Shown here one piece after another: positions 32,315-44,476 of a stretch of DNA of 64,000 nt. The notes under the pieces were generated by a model. It ran no database searches. It saw only the letters and a list, made by a program, of their open reading frames with translations, and was not told the origin of the DNA. Source of the stretch: Rhodoferax sp. WC2427 (lineage in GTDB: Bacteria; Pseudomonadota; Gammaproteobacteria; Burkholderiales; Burkholderiaceae_C). The stretch covers positions 2,604,001 through 2,668,000 of the forward strand of contig NZ_CP162006.1 of assembly GCF_040822085.1 (NCBI RefSeq). Reading direction: 5' to 3'. The stretch's first letter is position 1; the number at the start of each line of letters is the position of its first letter. Made by a program: the position numbers and the translations under genes.

Positions 32315-35300
32315 TTACCCCAACCAACGCCGTGCGTTGTGCCAGAGCTGCATCCAGGGGCTGAATTCGCGGTTATCGCCGCTGGTCCAGCTCATTTGCA
32401 CATTGCGGAACACGCGCTCGGGGTGGGGCATCATGGCGGTGAAGCGACCGTCTGCCGTGGTCACGGCGGTCAGGCCACCGGCGCTGCCGTTGGGGTTGAA
32501 CGGGTAGGCCTCGGTGGCGGCACCGAAGTTGTCCACGAAGCGCATCGCGGCAATCGCCTGGGACGCGTCACCCCGGTAGGCGAAGTTGGCGTAGCCCTCG
32601 CCGTGCGCCACCGCGATGGGCAGGCGGCTGCCCGCCATGCCTTGCAAAAACACGCTCGGCGATTCCAGCACTTCTACCATCGACAGGCGGGCTTCAAAAC
32701 GCTCGCTGCGGTTGGTGGTGAAGCGCGGCCAGGCCTGTGCGCCGGGGATGATGTCGGCCAGCTCGGCAAACATCTGGCAGCCGTTGCACACGCCCAGGGC
32801 CAGGGTGTCCTGGCGGGCGAAGAAGGCTTTGAACTGCGCGGCCAGCACCGGGTTGAAGGTGATGCTGCGCGCCCAGCCTATGCCTGCGCCCAGGGTGTCG
32901 CCGTAGCTGAAGCCGCCGCAGGCCACCACGGCCTGGAAGTCTTGCAGCTGGGCACGGCCGGTTTGCAGGTCGGTCATGTGCACGTCAAACGCGTCGAAAC
33001 CGGCCAGACCGAAGGCGTAGGCCATTTCGGTGTGCGAATTCACGCCCTGCTCGCGCAGCACGGCGACCTTGGGGCGGGTCAGCATCAAAGCCGGTGCCGC
33101 TATATCTTCGGTAGCTGCTTGCGCTGATCCGGCAAGCGCCGGAGCACTATTTGGCAAGAAAACGTGCATGCCTGGATCGGCGGCGGCACCGGCGGCGGCG
33201 TGCTCGGCATCGGCACCAGCGGGGTTGTCGCGCTGCTGGCAGATCTTCCAGCTCACGCTGTCCCAGACCTGGTGCAGGTCTTCCAGCTTGGCGGTGAACA
33301 CCGCCTTGGCATCGCGCCAGACCTGTACTTCGCCCACACCCGCCGTGATGGTGCTGCTGGCCGGACGGGTCTTGCCGACGATGTGGCTGTGCTTGGCCAG
33401 GCCGTGCGCGCGCAGGGTCTGGATGGCGGCATCGCGGTCGGACGTGCGCACTTGCAACAGCACGCCGAGTTCTTCACTGAACAGGGCCTTGAGCGTGAGC
33501 TCTTCGCGGCGCGGGCCGACCTGGCCTGCCCAGTTTTTGCTGTCGCCCACGTCCATGCGGCTGTCGCTGATGCCGTCGCCTTCCGTGACCAGCAGATCGA
33601 CATTCAAGGCCACGCCGACGTGTCCGGCAAAGGCCATTTCGCAGGCGGCTGCAAACAGGCCGCCGTCGCTGCGGTCGTGGTAGGCCAGCAGTTTGGGCCG
33701 CAGTGCGTTGACGGCGTTGACCAGGTTCACCAGGTCTTGCGGGTCGTCCAGGTCGGGTACGGTGTCGCCCACCTGGTTCAGGGTTTGCGCCAGGATGGAG
33801 CCGCCCATGCGGTTCTGACCCTTGCCCAGGTCCACCAGGATCAGCGTGGTGTCGTCGGTGGCGTTGAGCTGCGGGGTCAGCGTGCCGCGCACGTCGGCCA
33901 GGGTGGCGAAGGCGGTGACGATCAGGCTGACGGGGGATGTGACCTTCTTTTTGTCGTCCGCATCTGTCCACTGCGTGCGCATGGACAGGCTGTCTTTGCC
34001 CACGGGGATGGAGATGCCCAGCGCCGGGCAGAGTTCCATACCGACGGCTTTCACCGTGGCGTACAGGGCGGCGTCTTCGCCGGGTTCGCCGCAGGCGGCC
34101 ATCCAGTTGGCGGAGAGCTTGACGCGCGGCAGGTCGAACGGTGCAGCCAGCAGGTTGGTGATGGCCTCGGCCACGGCCATGCGCCCGGATGCAGGGGCGT
34201 TGACTGCGGCCAGCGGCGTGCGCTCGCCCAGGGCCATGGCTTCACCCGCGAAGCCCTGGTAGTCGGCCAGGGTCACGGCGCAGTCGGCCACGGGCACCTG
34301 CCAGGGGCCGACCATCTGGTCGCGGTGGCTCATGCCGCCGACGGTGCGGTCGCCGATGGTGATCAGGAATCGCTTGCTGGCCACCGTGGGATGGGCCAGC
34401 ACGTCGATGGTGGCTTTTTGCAGGCTCACGCCGGTCAGGTCTACCGGCTTGAAGCTGCGCGCCACGGTTTGCACATCGCGGTGCATCTTGGGCGGCTTGC
34501 CCAGCAGCACGTTCATGGGCATGTCTACGGGCGTCTCCGCCGTGGCATCGGCCACGATGAGCTGGCGTTCTTCAGTCGCCACACCGACCACCGAGAACGG
34601 GCAGCGCTCGCGCTCGCACAGTGCGGTAAACGCCGCCAACGACTCGGGCGCGATGGCCATCACGTAGCGTTCCTGGCTCTCGTTGCACCAGATTTCCTTC
34701 GGGCTCATGCCGCTTTCTTCCAGCGGCACGGCGCGCAGGTCAAAGCGCGCGCCCCGGCCTGCGTCATTGGTCAGCTCGGGGAAGGCATTGCTCAAGCCGC
34801 CTGCGCCCACGTCGTGGATGGCCAGAATCGGGTTTGCCGCGCCTTGCATCCAGCACTGGTTGATGACTTCCTGCGCCCGGCGTTCGATTTCGGGGTTGCC
34901 GCGCTGCACCGAGTCAAAGTCCAGCGAAGCCGCGTTGGCACCCGTGGCCATAGAGCTGGCCGCGCTGCCGCCCATGCCGATGCGCATGCCGGGGCCGCCA
35001 AGCTGGATCAGCAGCGAACCGGCGGGAAACTCGATCTTGTGCGTCTGCGTGGCATCAATGGTGCCCAGACCACCGGCCAGCATGATGGGCTTGTGGTAGC
35101 CGCGGCGGATGCTGTCCACGTCGGAGGTGACGGTTTGCTCGTATTCGCGGAAGTAGCCCAGCAGGTTGGGCCGGCCGAATTCGTTGTTGAAAGCCGCGCC
35201 GCCCAGCGGGCCCTCGGTCATGATGCTCAAGGGGCTGGCAATGTGCTCGGGCTTGCCGATGGACACGTCGCCCTCTTGCGGCCAGAGCTTGGACACCGTG

Positions 35301-36349
35301 AAACCGGTCAGGCCCGCCTTGGGTTTGGAGCCGCGGCCGGTGGCACCCTCGTCGCGGATCTCGCCGCCCGCGCCGGTGGACGCACCGGGGAATGGCGAGA
35401 TGGCGGTGGGGTGGTTGTGGGTTTCCACCTTCATCAGCACGTGGTGCAAGGCGCTACTCTTTTCGTAGCTGCTTGCGCTTATGCCATCAGCACCAGAGGC
35501 TGATTTGGCCAAGAAACGCTCAATCTCGTAGCCTTCCATGACGGACGCATTGTCCGAGTACGCCACCACGCTGTGCTGCGGTGCCAGCTGGTGGGTGTTG
35601 CGGATCATGCCGAACAGGCTCTTGCTTTGTGCCACGCCGTCGATGGTGAACTCGGCATTGAAGATTTTGTGGCGGCAGTGCTCGCTGTTGGCCTGGGCGA
35701 ACATCATCAGTTCCACGTCGCTGGGGTTGCGCTGCAGCGTGGTGAAGGCCTTGACCAGGTAGTCGATCTCGTCCTCGGCCAGGGCCAGGCCGAATTCGGT
35801 GTTGGCCGCCAGCAGTGCGGCACGGCCACCGCCGAGCACGTCCACCTGGGCCAGGGGCGCGGCTTCCAGCGCGGTGAAGAGCTCTTGCGCCTGGCTGCGG
35901 TCCAGCATGGCGCTCTCGGTCATGCGGTCGTGCAGCAGGTCGGCCACCTGGGCCAGTTGCGCGGGGGTCAATACGGTTTTGCCCAGCAAGGGCTGCTTGA
36001 CGGTCAAGCGGTACTCGACGAAGCGCTCGACCCGGCGCACCGCCAGGCCGCAGTTGTGGGCGATGTCAGTGGCCTTGGAGGCCCAGGGCGACACGGTGCC
36101 GAAACGCGGCGTGACCACCAGCAGCGGGCCTTCGGTGGGGCCGGCATACGGGTCGCCGTAGGCCAGCAAACCCGCCAGTTGCGCGCGTTCGCCTTCGGCA
36201 GGCGCGGCATCACTGGCCACCAGGTGCACAAAGCGTGCGGCCACGCTGGTGATCTTGTCGTGGATGGCTTGCAGCCGGGGCAGAAGTTGCTGAACGCGGA
36301 AGTCGCTAAGGGCGTTGCCGCCTTCAAACTGGGAAATATGCAAGGTCAC
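32315..36349 (-). CDS. purL: Phosphoribosylformylglycinamidine synthase PurL
   Basis: A single-chain PurL of about 1344 residues that makes FGAM from FGAR, glutamine and ATP in purine synthesis. The FGAM-synthase half has [16 protein letters not shown], and the C-terminal glutaminase has [12 protein letters not shown] (catalytic Cys) and VAHGEGY (His/Glu). Two palindromic element copies (33096-33160 and 35450-35514) encode linkers with no counterpart that I recall in E. coli PurL. The start was put at GTG 36349, ahead of [17 protein letters not shown]; an ATG at 36436 would add 29 residues. The stretch 32047-32314 holds no clear gene, but see findings. Confidence 0.97.
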   Translation of the reverse strand: MTLHISQFEGGNALSDFRVQQLLPRLQAIHDKITSVAARFVHLVASDAAPAEGERAQLAGLLAYGDPYAGPTEGPLLVVTPRFGTVSPWASKATDIAHNCGLAVRRVERFVEYRLTVKQPLLGKTVLTPAQLAQVADLLHDRMTESAMLDRSQAQELFTALEAAPLAQVDVLGGGRAALLAANTEFGLALAEDEIDYLVKAFTTLQRNPSDVELMMFAQANSEHCRHKIFNAEFTIDGVAQSKSLFGMIRNTHQLAPQHSVVAYSDNASVMEGYEIERFLAKSASGADGISASSYEKSSALHHVLMKVETHNHPTAISPFPGASTGAGGEIRDEGATGRGSKPKAGLTGFTVSKLWPQEGDVSIGKPEHIASPLSIMTEGPLGGAAFNNEFGRPNLLGYFREYEQTVTSDVDSIRRGYHKPIMLAGGLGTIDATQTHKIEFPAGSLLIQLGGPGMRIGMGGSAASSMATGANAASLDFDSVQRGNPEIERRAQEVINQCWMQGAANPILAIHDVGAGGLSNAFPELTNDAGRGARFDLRAVPLEESGMSPKEIWCNESQERYVMAIAPESLAAFTALCERERCPFSVVGVATEERQLIVADATAETPVDMPMNVLLGKPPKMHRDVQTVARSFKPVDLTGVSLQKATIDVLAHPTVASKRFLITIGDRTVGGMSHRDQMVGPWQVPVADCAVTLADYQGFAGEAMALGERTPLAAVNAPASGRMAVAEAITNLLAAPFDLPRVKLSANWMAACGEPGEDAALYATVKAVGMELCPALGISIPVGKDSLSMRTQWTDADDKKKVTSPVSLIVTAFATLADVRGTLTPQLNATDDTTLILVDLGKGQNRMGGSILAQTLNQVGDTVPDLDDPQDLVNLVNAVNALRPKLLAYHDRSDGGLFAAACEMAFAGHVGVALNVDLLVTEGDGISDSRMDVGDSKNWAGQVGPRREELTLKALFSEELGVLLQVRTSDRDAAIQTLRAHGLAKHSHIVGKTRPASSTITAGVGEVQVWRDAKAVFTAKLEDLHQVWDSVSWKICQQRDNPAGADAEHAAAGAAADPGMHVFLPNSAPALAGSAQAATEDIAAPALMLTRPKVAVLREQGVNSHTEMAYAFGLAGFDAFDVHMTDLQTGRAQLQDFQAVVACGGFSYGDTLGAGIGWARSITFNPVLAAQFKAFFARQDTLALGVCNGCQMFAELADIIPGAQAWPRFTTNRSERFEARLSMVEVLESPSVFLQGMAGSRLPIAVAHGEGYANFAYRGDASQAIAAMRFVDNFGAATEAYPFNPNGSAGGLTAVTTADGRFTAMMPHPERVFRNVQMSWTSGDNREFSPWMQLWHNARRWLG
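33096..33160 (-). repeat. Palindromic element copy inside purL (glutaminase linker)
   Basis: GCTATATCTTCGGTAGCTGCTTGCGCTGATCC, followed by the arm GGCAAGCGCCGGAGCACTATTTGG. In PurL it encodes [20 protein letters not shown] in the linker before the glutaminase domain ([13 protein letters not shown]). Confidence 0.75.
35450..35514 (-). repeat. Palindromic element copy inside purL (before VETHNHPTA motif)
   Basis: GCGCTACTCTTTTCGTAGCTGCTTGCGCTTATGCC, with a degenerate right arm. In PurL it encodes the Ser/Ala-rich linker [17 protein letters not shown] between YEIERF and the conserved [13 protein letters not shown] region. Confidence 0.75.
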
Positions 36350-36522
36350 GGTGGCGGCCTGGTTGGGGAAGAATGGGGACTGGGTGGCCCGGTGGTCCAG
36401 CGTGCAAACGACCGGTCCGGGCTCAGGTACGGGCAAACCCTAGAGCGCAGAATTTTAACGGCTGCGCGGGCAGCGGCAGCGGGCGCTGCAACCCGGCGCG
36501 GCATCTAGGATAATTAGGGGCT

Positions 36523-37350
36523 ATGACTATCACCTACAAAGACGCAGACGGCATCGCAGGCATGCGCGTCGCGGGCCGCCTGGCATCCGAAGTGCTCGAC
36601 TACCTGACACCCCACGTGGTGCCCGGCGTGACCACCAACCAGCTCGACAAGCTGGCCCATGACTACATCACCCAGGTGCAAGGCGGCATTCCGGCCCCTT
36701 TGAACTACACCGGTGGCGGCAACATCCCCTACCCCAAGTCGATCTGCACCTCGGTGAACCACCAGGTGTGCCACGGCATTCCCAACGACAAGCCCCTCAA
36801 GAAGGGCGACAGCGTCAACATCGACGTGACCGTCATCAAGGACGGCTGGCACGGTGACACCAGCCGCATGTTCATTGCGGGCGAAGGCAGCATCCTGGCC
36901 AAGCGGCTGGCGGCGCTGACCTACGACGCGATGTGGCACGGCATCAAGTTGGTGCGCCCGGGCATCCACCTGGGCGACATCGGCCACGCCATCCAGCGCT
37001 TTGCCGAAAGCAATGGCTTCAGCGTGGTGCGCGAGTTTTGCGGCCACGGCATCGGCCGCATCTTCCACGAAGAGCCGCAAGTGCTGCACTATGGCCGCCC
37101 CGGCACGCTGGAGGTGCTGAAAACCGGCATGACCTTCACCATCGAGCCGATGATCAACGCCGGGAAAAAAGACATCAAGGAAGGCCCCGAGAAAGACGGT
37201 TGGACCATCGTCACCAAAGACCATTCGCTGTCGGCCCAGTGGGAGCACACCATCCTGGTCACCGAGACGGGCTACGAAGTGCTGACGCTGTCGGCGGGCA
37301 GCCCGGCCACGCCCGCCTTTGTTCCCGCGCAAGCGACCGCTGCAGCGTGA
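36523..37350 (+). CDS. map: Methionine aminopeptidase, type I
   Basis: A 275-residue dinuclear metal aminopeptidase that removes the initiator Met. The five metal ligands are visible: two Asp in [16 protein letters not shown], His in [13 protein letters not shown], Glu in [11 protein letters not shown] and Glu in [12 protein letters not shown]. The C-terminus carries a short Ala/Pro tail. The glnD gene follows directly: a GTG start for glnD would overlap this stop codon. Confidence 0.96.
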   Translation: MTITYKDADGIAGMRVAGRLASEVLDYLTPHVVPGVTTNQLDKLAHDYITQVQGGIPAPLNYTGGGNIPYPKSICTSVNHQVCHGIPNDKPLKKGDSVNIDVTVIKDGWHGDTSRMFIAGEGSILAKRLAALTYDAMWHGIKLVRPGIHLGDIGHAIQRFAESNGFSVVREFCGHGIGRIFHEEPQVLHYGRPGTLEVLKTGMTFTIEPMINAGKKDIKEGPEKDGWTIVTKDHSLSAQWEHTILVTETGYEVLTLSAGSPATPAFVPAQATAAA

Positions 37351-37367
37351 AGCGCGATGTGGGTCTG

Positions 37368-39986
37368 ATGACCGATGTACCGGCACTGCGGGCCCACTAC
37401 CTGCATGAGAAGTCACTGCTGCTCCAGGCGGTGCGCGACAGCGGTGCCAGCACCCGGGGCGTACGTACCGCCCTGCAAGACCTGTCGACCCTGACCGACA
37501 AGACCCTGCGCGGCCTGTGGGCCATCGCCGGGTTCACCCCGTCGTTTGCGCTAGTGGCGGTGGGCGGATTTGGCCGCGGCGAGCTGTTTCCCAGCTCGGA
37601 TATCGACGTGCTGCTGATACTGCCCGAAGGTGTGTCGCCCGAAGCCGACCCGGCGCTCAAGGCCCGCATCGAAGACTTCATTGGCAGCTGCTGGGACACC
37701 CGGCTGGAAATCGGCTCCAGCGTGCGCACGGTGGAGGAATGCCTGGCCGAGTCGGTGAAAGACGTAACGGTCCAGACCTCGCTGCTCGAATCGCGTCTGG
37801 TCACTGGCGACCCCAAGCTGTTCAACCAGTTCCGCAAGCGCCTGTCCGACGCACTCGACCCGCGCGCCTTTTTCGTGGCCAAAACCCTGGAAATGCGCCA
37901 GCGCCACAACAAGTTTGAAAACACCCCGTTTTCGCTGGAACCCAACTGCAAGGAGTCGCCCGGTGGCCTGCGCGACCTGCAGATGATTCTGTGGGTGGCC
38001 AAAGCCGCCAAGCTGGGCAAGACCTGGGACGAGTTGGTGCGCAGCGGCATTGCCACCCCGCACGAGGCCAAGCAGCTCAAGCGCAACGAGGCCCTGCTGT
38101 GCCTGATCCGCGCCCGCCTGCACCTCACCGCGGGCCGCCGCGAAGACCGGCTGGTGTTCGACCTGCAAACTGCCGTGGCCGAGTCGTTTGGCTACACCAC
38201 GGTGTCCGACGACGATACCGGCCTGCCGGTGCGCTCCAGCGAGGCGCTGATGCGCCGCTACTACTGGACGGCCAAGGCGGTGAGCCAGCTGAACCAGATC
38301 GTGCTGCTCAACATCGAAGAGCGGCTCAATCCGTCCACGCATGCTTTGCGCCCCATCAACGAGCGCTTTTTTGAAAAGGCCGGGATGATCGAGGTGGCCA
38401 GCGACGACCTGTACACCCGCCATCCGCACGCGATTCTGGAAACCTTTTTGCTGTACGAGACCGCCGGGGGCATCCACGGCCTGTCGGCCCGCACGCTGCG
38501 CGCCCTGTACAACGCCCGCGGCCTGATGACGGCCAAGTTCCGCAGCGACCCGGTGAACCGGGCCACCTTTCTGTCGATTCTGCAGGCCCCTTCTGGCATC
38601 ACCCATGCGCTGCGGCTGATGAACGACACCTCGGTGCTGGGACGCTACCTGTGGGTGTTTAGGCGCATCGTGGGGCAGATGCAGCACGACCTGTTCCACG
38701 TCTACACGGTCGACCAGCACATCATGATGGTGCTGCGCAATGTGCGCCGCTTCTTCATGGCCGAGCACGCGCACGAATACCCCTCCTGCTCGCAGCTGGG
38801 TGCGGGCTGGGACAAGCCCTGGATCCTGTACGTGGCGGCGCTGTTCCACGATATTGCCAAGGGCCGGGGTGGCGACCATTCCGACCTGGGGGCGCGGGAA
38901 GTACGGCGCTTTTGTACCCAGCACGGCATCGGTACCGAAGACAGCCAGTTGATCGAGTTTTTGGTTTCCGAGCACCTGACCATGAGCCGTGTGGCCCAAA
39001 AGGCCGACCTCAGCGACCCCAGCGTCATCGCCGATTTCGCCAAACGCATGGGCAACGAGCGCTACCTGACCGCGCTGTACCTGCTGACGGTGGCCGACAT
39101 CCGCGGCACCAGCCCCAAGGTCTGGAACGCCTGGAAGGGCAAGCTGCTGGAGGACCTGTTCCGCTACACCATCCGGGTGCTGGGGGGCCGCGCGCCCGAC
39201 CCGGATGCCGAGATCGAAGCCCGCAAGCGCGAGGCGCTGGTGATGCTGGCCCTGCATGCCCAGCCCTTTGAGTCGCACAAGGCGCTGTGGGAAACGCTGG
39301 ACGTCGGCTACTTCATGCGCCACGACGCGGCAGACATCGCCTGGCACACCCGCCAGTTGTCGCGCCATATCGCCAAAACCCCGGCGGCGCTGCCGGGGGC
39401 CGAAAAAGCCATCGTGCGGGCCCGCCTGTCGCCGGTGGGCGAAGGCCTGCAGGTGATGGTCTACACACCCGACCAGCCCGACCTGTTTGCCCGTATCTGC
39501 GGCTTTTTTGACCAGGCCGGTTTCAGCATCGTCGACGCCAAGGTGCACACCGCCCGCAATGGCTATGCGCTGGACACCTTCCAGGTGGTCACCGCCATGC
39601 TGCCCGAGCACTACCGCGAGCTCACCAGCATGGTCGAGAACGACCTGGACATGACCTTGACCCGCCAGGGCCCGCTGCCGCCGCCCAGCAAGGGTGGCCG
39701 GGTGTCGCGCCGGGTCAAGAGCTTCCCCATCGCGCCGCGCGTGGAGCTGCGGCCCGATGAAAAAGCCCAGCGCTGGCTGCTGTTCATCTCGGCCAGCGAC
39801 CGTGCCGGCCTGCTCTACCTGGTGGCCCGCGTGCTGGCCAAACACAACCTCAGCGTGCAACTGGCCAAGGTGTCCACCCTGGGCGAGCGGGTGGAAGACA
39901 GCTTTTTGATCCAGGGCCCGGAGCTGCAGTACAACCGCAACCAGATCGAAATCGAAACCGAGCTGCTGCAGGCGCTGGCGGCTTAA
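37368..39986 (+). CDS. glnD: PII uridylyltransferase / uridylyl-removing enzyme GlnD
   Basis: An approximately 872-residue bifunctional enzyme of nitrogen control. The nucleotidyltransferase site is [19 protein letters not shown] near residues 63-81. A helical linker follows, then the HD domain with [14 protein letters not shown] near 490, and two C-terminal ACT domains that sense glutamine. It uridylylates PII (GlnB/GlnK) when glutamine is low and reverses this when it is high. ATG 37368 was chosen; GTG 37347 overlaps the map stop and would add seven residues. It converges with the MscS gene with a 4-bp overlap of stop codons. Confidence 0.95.
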   Translation: MTDVPALRAHYLHEKSLLLQAVRDSGASTRGVRTALQDLSTLTDKTLRGLWAIAGFTPSFALVAVGGFGRGELFPSSDIDVLLILPEGVSPEADPALKARIEDFIGSCWDTRLEIGSSVRTVEECLAESVKDVTVQTSLLESRLVTGDPKLFNQFRKRLSDALDPRAFFVAKTLEMRQRHNKFENTPFSLEPNCKESPGGLRDLQMILWVAKAAKLGKTWDELVRSGIATPHEAKQLKRNEALLCLIRARLHLTAGRREDRLVFDLQTAVAESFGYTTVSDDDTGLPVRSSEALMRRYYWTAKAVSQLNQIVLLNIEERLNPSTHALRPINERFFEKAGMIEVASDDLYTRHPHAILETFLLYETAGGIHGLSARTLRALYNARGLMTAKFRSDPVNRATFLSILQAPSGITHALRLMNDTSVLGRYLWVFRRIVGQMQHDLFHVYTVDQHIMMVLRNVRRFFMAEHAHEYPSCSQLGAGWDKPWILYVAALFHDIAKGRGGDHSDLGAREVRRFCTQHGIGTEDSQLIEFLVSEHLTMSRVAQKADLSDPSVIADFAKRMGNERYLTALYLLTVADIRGTSPKVWNAWKGKLLEDLFRYTIRVLGGRAPDPDAEIEARKREALVMLALHAQPFESHKALWETLDVGYFMRHDAADIAWHTRQLSRHIAKTPAALPGAEKAIVRARLSPVGEGLQVMVYTPDQPDLFARICGFFDQAGFSIVDAKVHTARNGYALDTFQVVTAMLPEHYRELTSMVENDLDMTLTRQGPLPPPSKGGRVSRRVKSFPIAPRVELRPDEKAQRWLLFISASDRAGLLYLVARVLAKHNLSVQLAKVSTLGERVEDSFLIQGPELQYNRNQIEIETELLQALAA

Positions 39987-42400
39987 GGATTCACCGGGGA
40001 AATGGGGGAGATCGGCGTGGTCGGCTCCGCCACCGCCTCCACCACGGGCACCACCTCGCGCAACACCATGGTGGCGGGGTTGGCCAGCGGCAGCTTGGCC
40101 TCGCGCAGGCGCTTGAGCACGTCAAACAGCACGTCACTGCGCACGGCATAGGACAAGCGCGGCGAGCCCACGTAGGCGGTGGCGTTGAACACCAGCTTGC
40201 CGTTGTCGATGCCGTCCAGCGACACACTGGGGGCCGGACTGTCCTGTACCTCGGGGTGGTCCTGGAACACCGCCAGCATCAGCGCCCGCACCTGGTCCAC
40301 CTCGGTGTCCAGCGGCATCGGCAGCTTGATCTGCACCAGGCCCAGGGGGCTGGCATGGGTGATGTTGCGCACGGTCTTGGTGATGAACTCGGAGTTGGGC
40401 ACGATCACAGTGGAGCGGTCGCTCATCTGGATCTCGGTGGCGCGCACATTGATGCGGCGGATATCGCCCTCTACCGTGCCCAGCACCACCCAGTCGCCCA
40501 CCTTCACCGGCCGCTCGGCCAGCAAAATCAGGCCCGACACAAAGTTCTGCACCACCGCCTGCAGGCCAAAACCAATCCCCACCGACAAGGCGCTGGCCAC
40601 CCAGGCCACCCGCTCCAGCCCGATGCCCACGGCCGACAGCGCGAGCGCCACCACCAGCACCCCGCCCGCATAGCCAAACAGCGAGCTGGCCGACATCTGC
40701 ATGCCGGTGTCCATGGTGGTGGTGGGCAGCAGCTGGTTCACCAGCCACCGCTTGAGCAGGCGCACACACGACAGGCCCACCACCAGAACGACCAGGGCCA
40801 GCAGTACCGCGGTGGGACGCACCTGCACCTCGCCAATCGCCAGGCCATCGCTGAACTGGGCAGCCCGGTTCATCAGTTCGGGCGGGCCATCGCCGAAGGG
40901 CGACAGTACAGACGTCAGCGCTACCAGCGCCACCAGGGTACGGCCTACGCCCGACACCAGTACGGCCGCCTGGTCGCGCATGCGCCAGACACCAGCGGGC
41001 AGGTTGTCGGGGTTGTTGGTGGCCAGCCAGCCCATGCACATATCGTCGATCAGCACCAGCAACAGATACGTGGTGCTGGCCACAATCGCCGTCCAGGCCA
41101 GTTGGCGCACCATGAAGCCGCCCAGAGCCACATAGCCCAGCAGCAAGGCCACCACGCTGCCCACCAGCACCAGCCACACCAGGGCCGCCAGCACGCTGAG
41201 CCACAGCGGGCGCGGCGGCACCCGGTCGGCGTCGGGGCCGCGGTCGAGTTGGCGGCGCAGGCGCTCGCCCCGGCCTACCGCAATCACCATGCTCAGACCC
41301 AGCACCAGGGCCAGAATGCAATTCAGGGCCACCGTGGTCGCCAGGCTGGCGTTGACCAGGGCGTACAAACGCTCCACCAGCCAGCCCGCCGTGGTGACGG
41401 TGGCAAACACCAGCGGAAACCAGGCCAGCCCGGCGGCCACCGCGTCTGGCAAGGCGGGCAGACGCCAACTGTGCCGGTCTGACGCCAGCAGCGCGCGCCC
41501 CAGGCCCACCACATAGCCACCAAAGCAGGCCAGGCCCAGGCTGCGCACCAGCAAGCCATGCGGCAGCGGCGACAGGTCACCGCGCCACTCCAGCCCGCTG
41601 CGCACGACCACCGCCACCAGACCCCAGGCCAGCACCGACAACACAATGCGCACCACCGCAAACAGCGAGCGCCGCAGGCGGCCATGCGGTATGCGGGTGG
41701 TGGCAATATGCAGCAGCAAGGCTTCGGCTTTGCGGCGCAGCAAGGACAGCAGCACCAAGGCCGCCGCCATGCCGACCCATACGCCGACCGATGCCGCGCG
41801 CAGGGCCTGCAGCAACTCTGCAGCCAACGCCCCCAGCCGGCCCGCATCGGCCGCATAGTTATCGCGCAGCTCGCTCCAGAACGCCGGGGCCAGGATCGAG
41901 GCGGTGCGGTGGCCCAGCTCGGTCTGGAATTGGGCGCGGCGCTGCACCGAGATCTGGTCGGCCAGCTGCCCGGCCTCCACCGCCACCAGGCCCGCCAGTT
42001 TCACCTGGGCATCCAGCGCGTTGCTGCTTTTATCGAGCTGGCCGCGCAGTGTGGCGATGTCGGGGGTTTCCTTTTTGTCGGCGGGTGGCACGCCCAGCTC
42101 GGCCAGGCGGGCCTGCACGCTGGTGCGCTTGGGCTCCAGGGCATCGGCCATCGCTTGGGCCTGCGCCTGTGCCGCCAGGGCGCTGCTGCGCCAGGCCAGC
42201 AAATCCGCCTCCGGGTCGGGGTTGGCCAGGTTCTTCTGCATGGTCTCGACCTGCTTGCGCAACTGGTCCAGCGTGACCTCGGGGTCTGCATCCGGCGCTT
42301 GTGCCCGCAGCGGCAAGGCCCCCAGCAGCAGCGCCAAAAGAACCAAGGTAAAAATGGCCCTGGCGCTCATGGATAGAGCACGGGCAGCTCTCAAATGCAT
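39983..42400 (-). CDS. MscS-type mechanosensitive channel with N-terminal DUF3772 domain
   Basis: An approximately 805-residue inner-membrane channel. An N-terminal signal or anchor ends near ALPLRAQ. It is followed by a periplasmic coiled-coil region (about 40-160) like DUF3772, several membrane segments (about 190-540), and the MscS pore and beta domains with [22 protein letters not shown] near 625 and [23 protein letters not shown] next to it. Such proteins protect against osmotic downshock. The start at ATG 42400 is preferred over an in-frame TTG at 42415. Confidence 0.88.
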   Translation of the reverse strand: MHLRAARALSMSARAIFTLVLLALLLGALPLRAQAPDADPEVTLDQLRKQVETMQKNLANPDPEADLLAWRSSALAAQAQAQAMADALEPKRTSVQARLAELGVPPADKKETPDIATLRGQLDKSSNALDAQVKLAGLVAVEAGQLADQISVQRRAQFQTELGHRTASILAPAFWSELRDNYAADAGRLGALAAELLQALRAASVGVWVGMAAALVLLSLLRRKAEALLLHIATTRIPHGRLRRSLFAVVRIVLSVLAWGLVAVVVRSGLEWRGDLSPLPHGLLVRSLGLACFGGYVVGLGRALLASDRHSWRLPALPDAVAAGLAWFPLVFATVTTAGWLVERLYALVNASLATTVALNCILALVLGLSMVIAVGRGERLRRQLDRGPDADRVPPRPLWLSVLAALVWLVLVGSVVALLLGYVALGGFMVRQLAWTAIVASTTYLLLVLIDDMCMGWLATNNPDNLPAGVWRMRDQAAVLVSGVGRTLVALVALTSVLSPFGDGPPELMNRAAQFSDGLAIGEVQVRPTAVLLALVVLVVGLSCVRLLKRWLVNQLLPTTTMDTGMQMSASSLFGYAGGVLVVALALSAVGIGLERVAWVASALSVGIGFGLQAVVQNFVSGLILLAERPVKVGDWVVLGTVEGDIRRINVRATEIQMSDRSTVIVPNSEFITKTVRNITHASPLGLVQIKLPMPLDTEVDQVRALMLAVFQDHPEVQDSPAPSVSLDGIDNGKLVFNATAYVGSPRLSYAVRSDVLFDVLKRLREAKLPLANPATMVLREVVPVVEAVAEPTTPISPISPVNP

Positions 42401-42425
42401 AGTATTCAACCCCAAGTTAAGGAAC

Positions 42426-42462
42426 GAAAAAAAGCCACCAGGAGAAACCTCTTGGTGGCTTT
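42426..42462 (-). terminator. Rho-independent terminator of tRNA-Pro
   Basis: On the minus strand, AAAGCCACCA (42462-42453) pairs with TGGTGGCTTT (42440-42431) around an 12-nt loop, with a run of T residues after it (A run at 42427-42433 on plus). It lies 12 bp after the tRNA 3' end. Confidence 0.8.
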
Positions 42463-42474
42463 ATCTTCATTCAA

Positions 42475-42551
<77 letters not shown>

Positions 42552-42656
42552 ACAAGCCTCGTATTCTACAACGACTTTTCAGGGGTTCCGGGCAGGTCGC
42601 CGATTAATTCGCAAATTGCTTGAATTACCATCAGGGCTCCACTTCCCTACCGTCCC

Positions 42657-43289
42657 ATGACACTTTCTACCTACCTCCTGTACCTGGCCGCTGTTTCCGT
42701 GCTGGTGCTGTCGCCCGGCCCCACCATGCTGATGTGCATTACCCGCGCCCTGCAGCACGGCTGGGCACGCGGCATTGTCTCGGGCCTGGGCAGCGTGACG
42801 GCGGCGCTGGGCATCATGCTGCTGTCGGCCCTGGGGCTGGGCGCGGTGCTGGCGGCCTCCGAGACGGCGTTTACCGTGCTCAAGGTGGTGGGTGCGGCGT
42901 ATCTGATCTACCTGGGTGTCAAAACCTGGCGCAGCCCGGCGGTGGCCTTTAACCCCGCCCGCGGCGACGCTGCCGCCCTGCCCTCGCTGCGCGTCTGCTA
43001 TGGCCAAGGCCTGATGGTGGGGGCCAGCAACCCCAAGGCGCTGCTGTTCTTTGCTGCGTTCTTCCCCCAGTTTTTGGACCCGGCGGCTGCCTGGGGCCCG
43101 CAAATGGGCATCCTGGCCGCCACCTTCATGGCAATGGAAATGTCGGTGCTGACGCTGTGCTCGCTGGGCACGGCCCGCATTGCCCCGTTTTTGGCCTCCA
43201 GCGCGCACGTGCGCTGGATCAACCGGGTGTGCGGTGGCCTGTTTGCCGCCATGGGTGGCATCCTCCTGACCGTACGCCGCCACGCCTGA
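42657..43289 (+). CDS. LysE/RhtB-family amino-acid exporter
   Basis: A 210-residue inner-membrane protein with about six hydrophobic segments. The conserved family motif [21 protein letters not shown] lies at residues 19-39, and [16 protein letters not shown] follows at about 123-138. Members export amino acids such as lysine, threonine or homoserine lactones by proton exchange. The substrate is unknown here. The gene starts 106 bp after the tRNA on the opposite strand. Confidence 0.92.
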   Translation: MTLSTYLLYLAAVSVLVLSPGPTMLMCITRALQHGWARGIVSGLGSVTAALGIMLLSALGLGAVLAASETAFTVLKVVGAAYLIYLGVKTWRSPAVAFNPARGDAAALPSLRVCYGQGLMVGASNPKALLFFAAFFPQFLDPAAAWGPQMGILAATFMAMEMSVLTLCSLGTARIAPFLASSAHVRWINRVCGGLFAAMGGILLTVRRHA

Positions 43290-43342
43290 ACTATCAATTC
43301 AATAGCTGCTCACGCTTATTTCATAAGCACGAGAAGCCTAAA
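43290..43342. repeat. Dispersed palindromic element, convergent junction LysE/S1C
   Basis: AACTATCAATTCAATAGCTGCTCACGCTTATTTCATAAGCACGAGAAGCC. The 3' side overlaps the stop codon of the minus-strand S1C gene at 43338-43340. Confidence 0.82.
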
Positions 43343-44390
43343 TCCCTGCAGGTTTGCGCATGGTGCTCATACGGTCCACGGCCTTGAGCACGATGGTCTT
43401 GATATCGGCACCCTGCAGCACGGTGAGTTCGATGTCCACCTCGGCCTGGGTGTGGTCCCATAGCTTTTTGTAGAAGCCCTCCAGCGTGCTGACCTTGGCA
43501 CCGTCCACGGCCAGCACCACGTCCCCCGGCTCCAGGCCCGCCAGCGCAGCCGGGCTTTCCTTGCTGACACGCACAATCTGCACCCGCCCGGCCTGCTCGC
43601 TGGATGTCAAACCCACCCAGGGCCGGTGGCTTTGCTGGCTGCTGCCCTTGGTTTGCAGCTCCGCCAGAATGGGCTTGAGCAAATCTACCGGCACAAACAT
43701 GTTGCCAGCGATGCGCGGGCTGCGCCCCAGGGCATCGCCCACCAGCAGGCTGCCAATGCCCATGAGCTCGCCGCGCTGGTTGAACACCGCCGCACCCGAA
43801 TGGTTGCCCACCGGCGGGCTGGTGAAGATGGCGCTGTCGATGTGGTACTCCCAATAGCCGGAAAACGCCCGTTGGCTGACCACCTGGACCATGTTCACGT
43901 CGGCGTCTTCACCACCGGGTTGGGGGCCGGAGGACACCATCAGCGGCTCGCCCGTGTGCAACTCCTGCAGGCTGCCCAGCTTGACCGGCTGGATGCCACG
44001 CAGGGGCAGAATCGGCCGGACCAGACCAAAGCCGGTGGCCAGGTCGTAGGCCACGGCCTGGGCGGGCAGGGTTTTGTTGTCCTGGGTGACGACCTCGATG
44101 TTCTGTGCCTCCACCACCAGGTAGCCGATGGTCAAAATCAGACCGTCCGGCCCGATCACCACGCCCGAGCCGCTGCGCCGCTGGCCCAGGGTTTCGGCCG
44201 AGCGTGCGTCTTCGTCCACACTCACCCGCACGCCCACCACGGCGGCATTGGCTTTGGCGAGGGCATCAATGGTCGCCTGGGGCGCAGGCGCAGCCGTAGA
44301 CGCCGCCAGCGCCAGGTAGGCAGCGCCCCAAAAAGCCCACAAGCCCACTCCCAGGGAGCGCAGACTGCAACGGGATATACAGGTTTGCAT
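43338..44390 (-). CDS. HtrA-like S1C serine protease homologue with PDZ domain, probably catalytically dead
   Basis: A 350-residue exported protein (signal peptide to about residue 30) with a chymotrypsin-fold domain and a C-terminal PDZ domain around GLEPGDVVLAVDGAKV. The fold is recognised from GSGVVIGPDGLILTIGYLV and the GxSGxA-type loop, here VGNHSGAAVFNQRGELMGI. In active HtrA the His lies in ILTNNHV; here the position reads ILTIGYLV, so the catalytic His is missing, and the Ser loop has an extra residue. The protein is therefore probably a scaffold or binding protein, not a protease. The role is unknown. Confidence 0.78.
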   Translation of the reverse strand: MQTCISRCSLRSLGVGLWAFWGAAYLALAASTAAPAPQATIDALAKANAAVVGVRVSVDEDARSAETLGQRRSGSGVVIGPDGLILTIGYLVVEAQNIEVVTQDNKTLPAQAVAYDLATGFGLVRPILPLRGIQPVKLGSLQELHTGEPLMVSSGPQPGGEDADVNMVQVVSQRAFSGYWEYHIDSAIFTSPPVGNHSGAAVFNQRGELMGIGSLLVGDALGRSPRIAGNMFVPVDLLKPILAELQTKGSSQQSHRPWVGLTSSEQAGRVQIVRVSKESPAALAGLEPGDVVLAVDGAKVSTLEGFYKKLWDHTQAEVDIELTVLQGADIKTIVLKAVDRMSTMRKPAGI

Positions 44391-44476
44391 GGTGAACTCC
44401 TGGCGCAGGCGGGACGCCCTTTGGTCAAGAATGCGCCTATTTCAAACCGTACACAACAGCGGGGCTATTGGCGGGT

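Noticed and set aside
33164..35503. 779-codon plus-strand frame opposite purL
   Set aside because: Antisense shadow, composed mainly of Gly, His, Gln and Ala; purL is certain.
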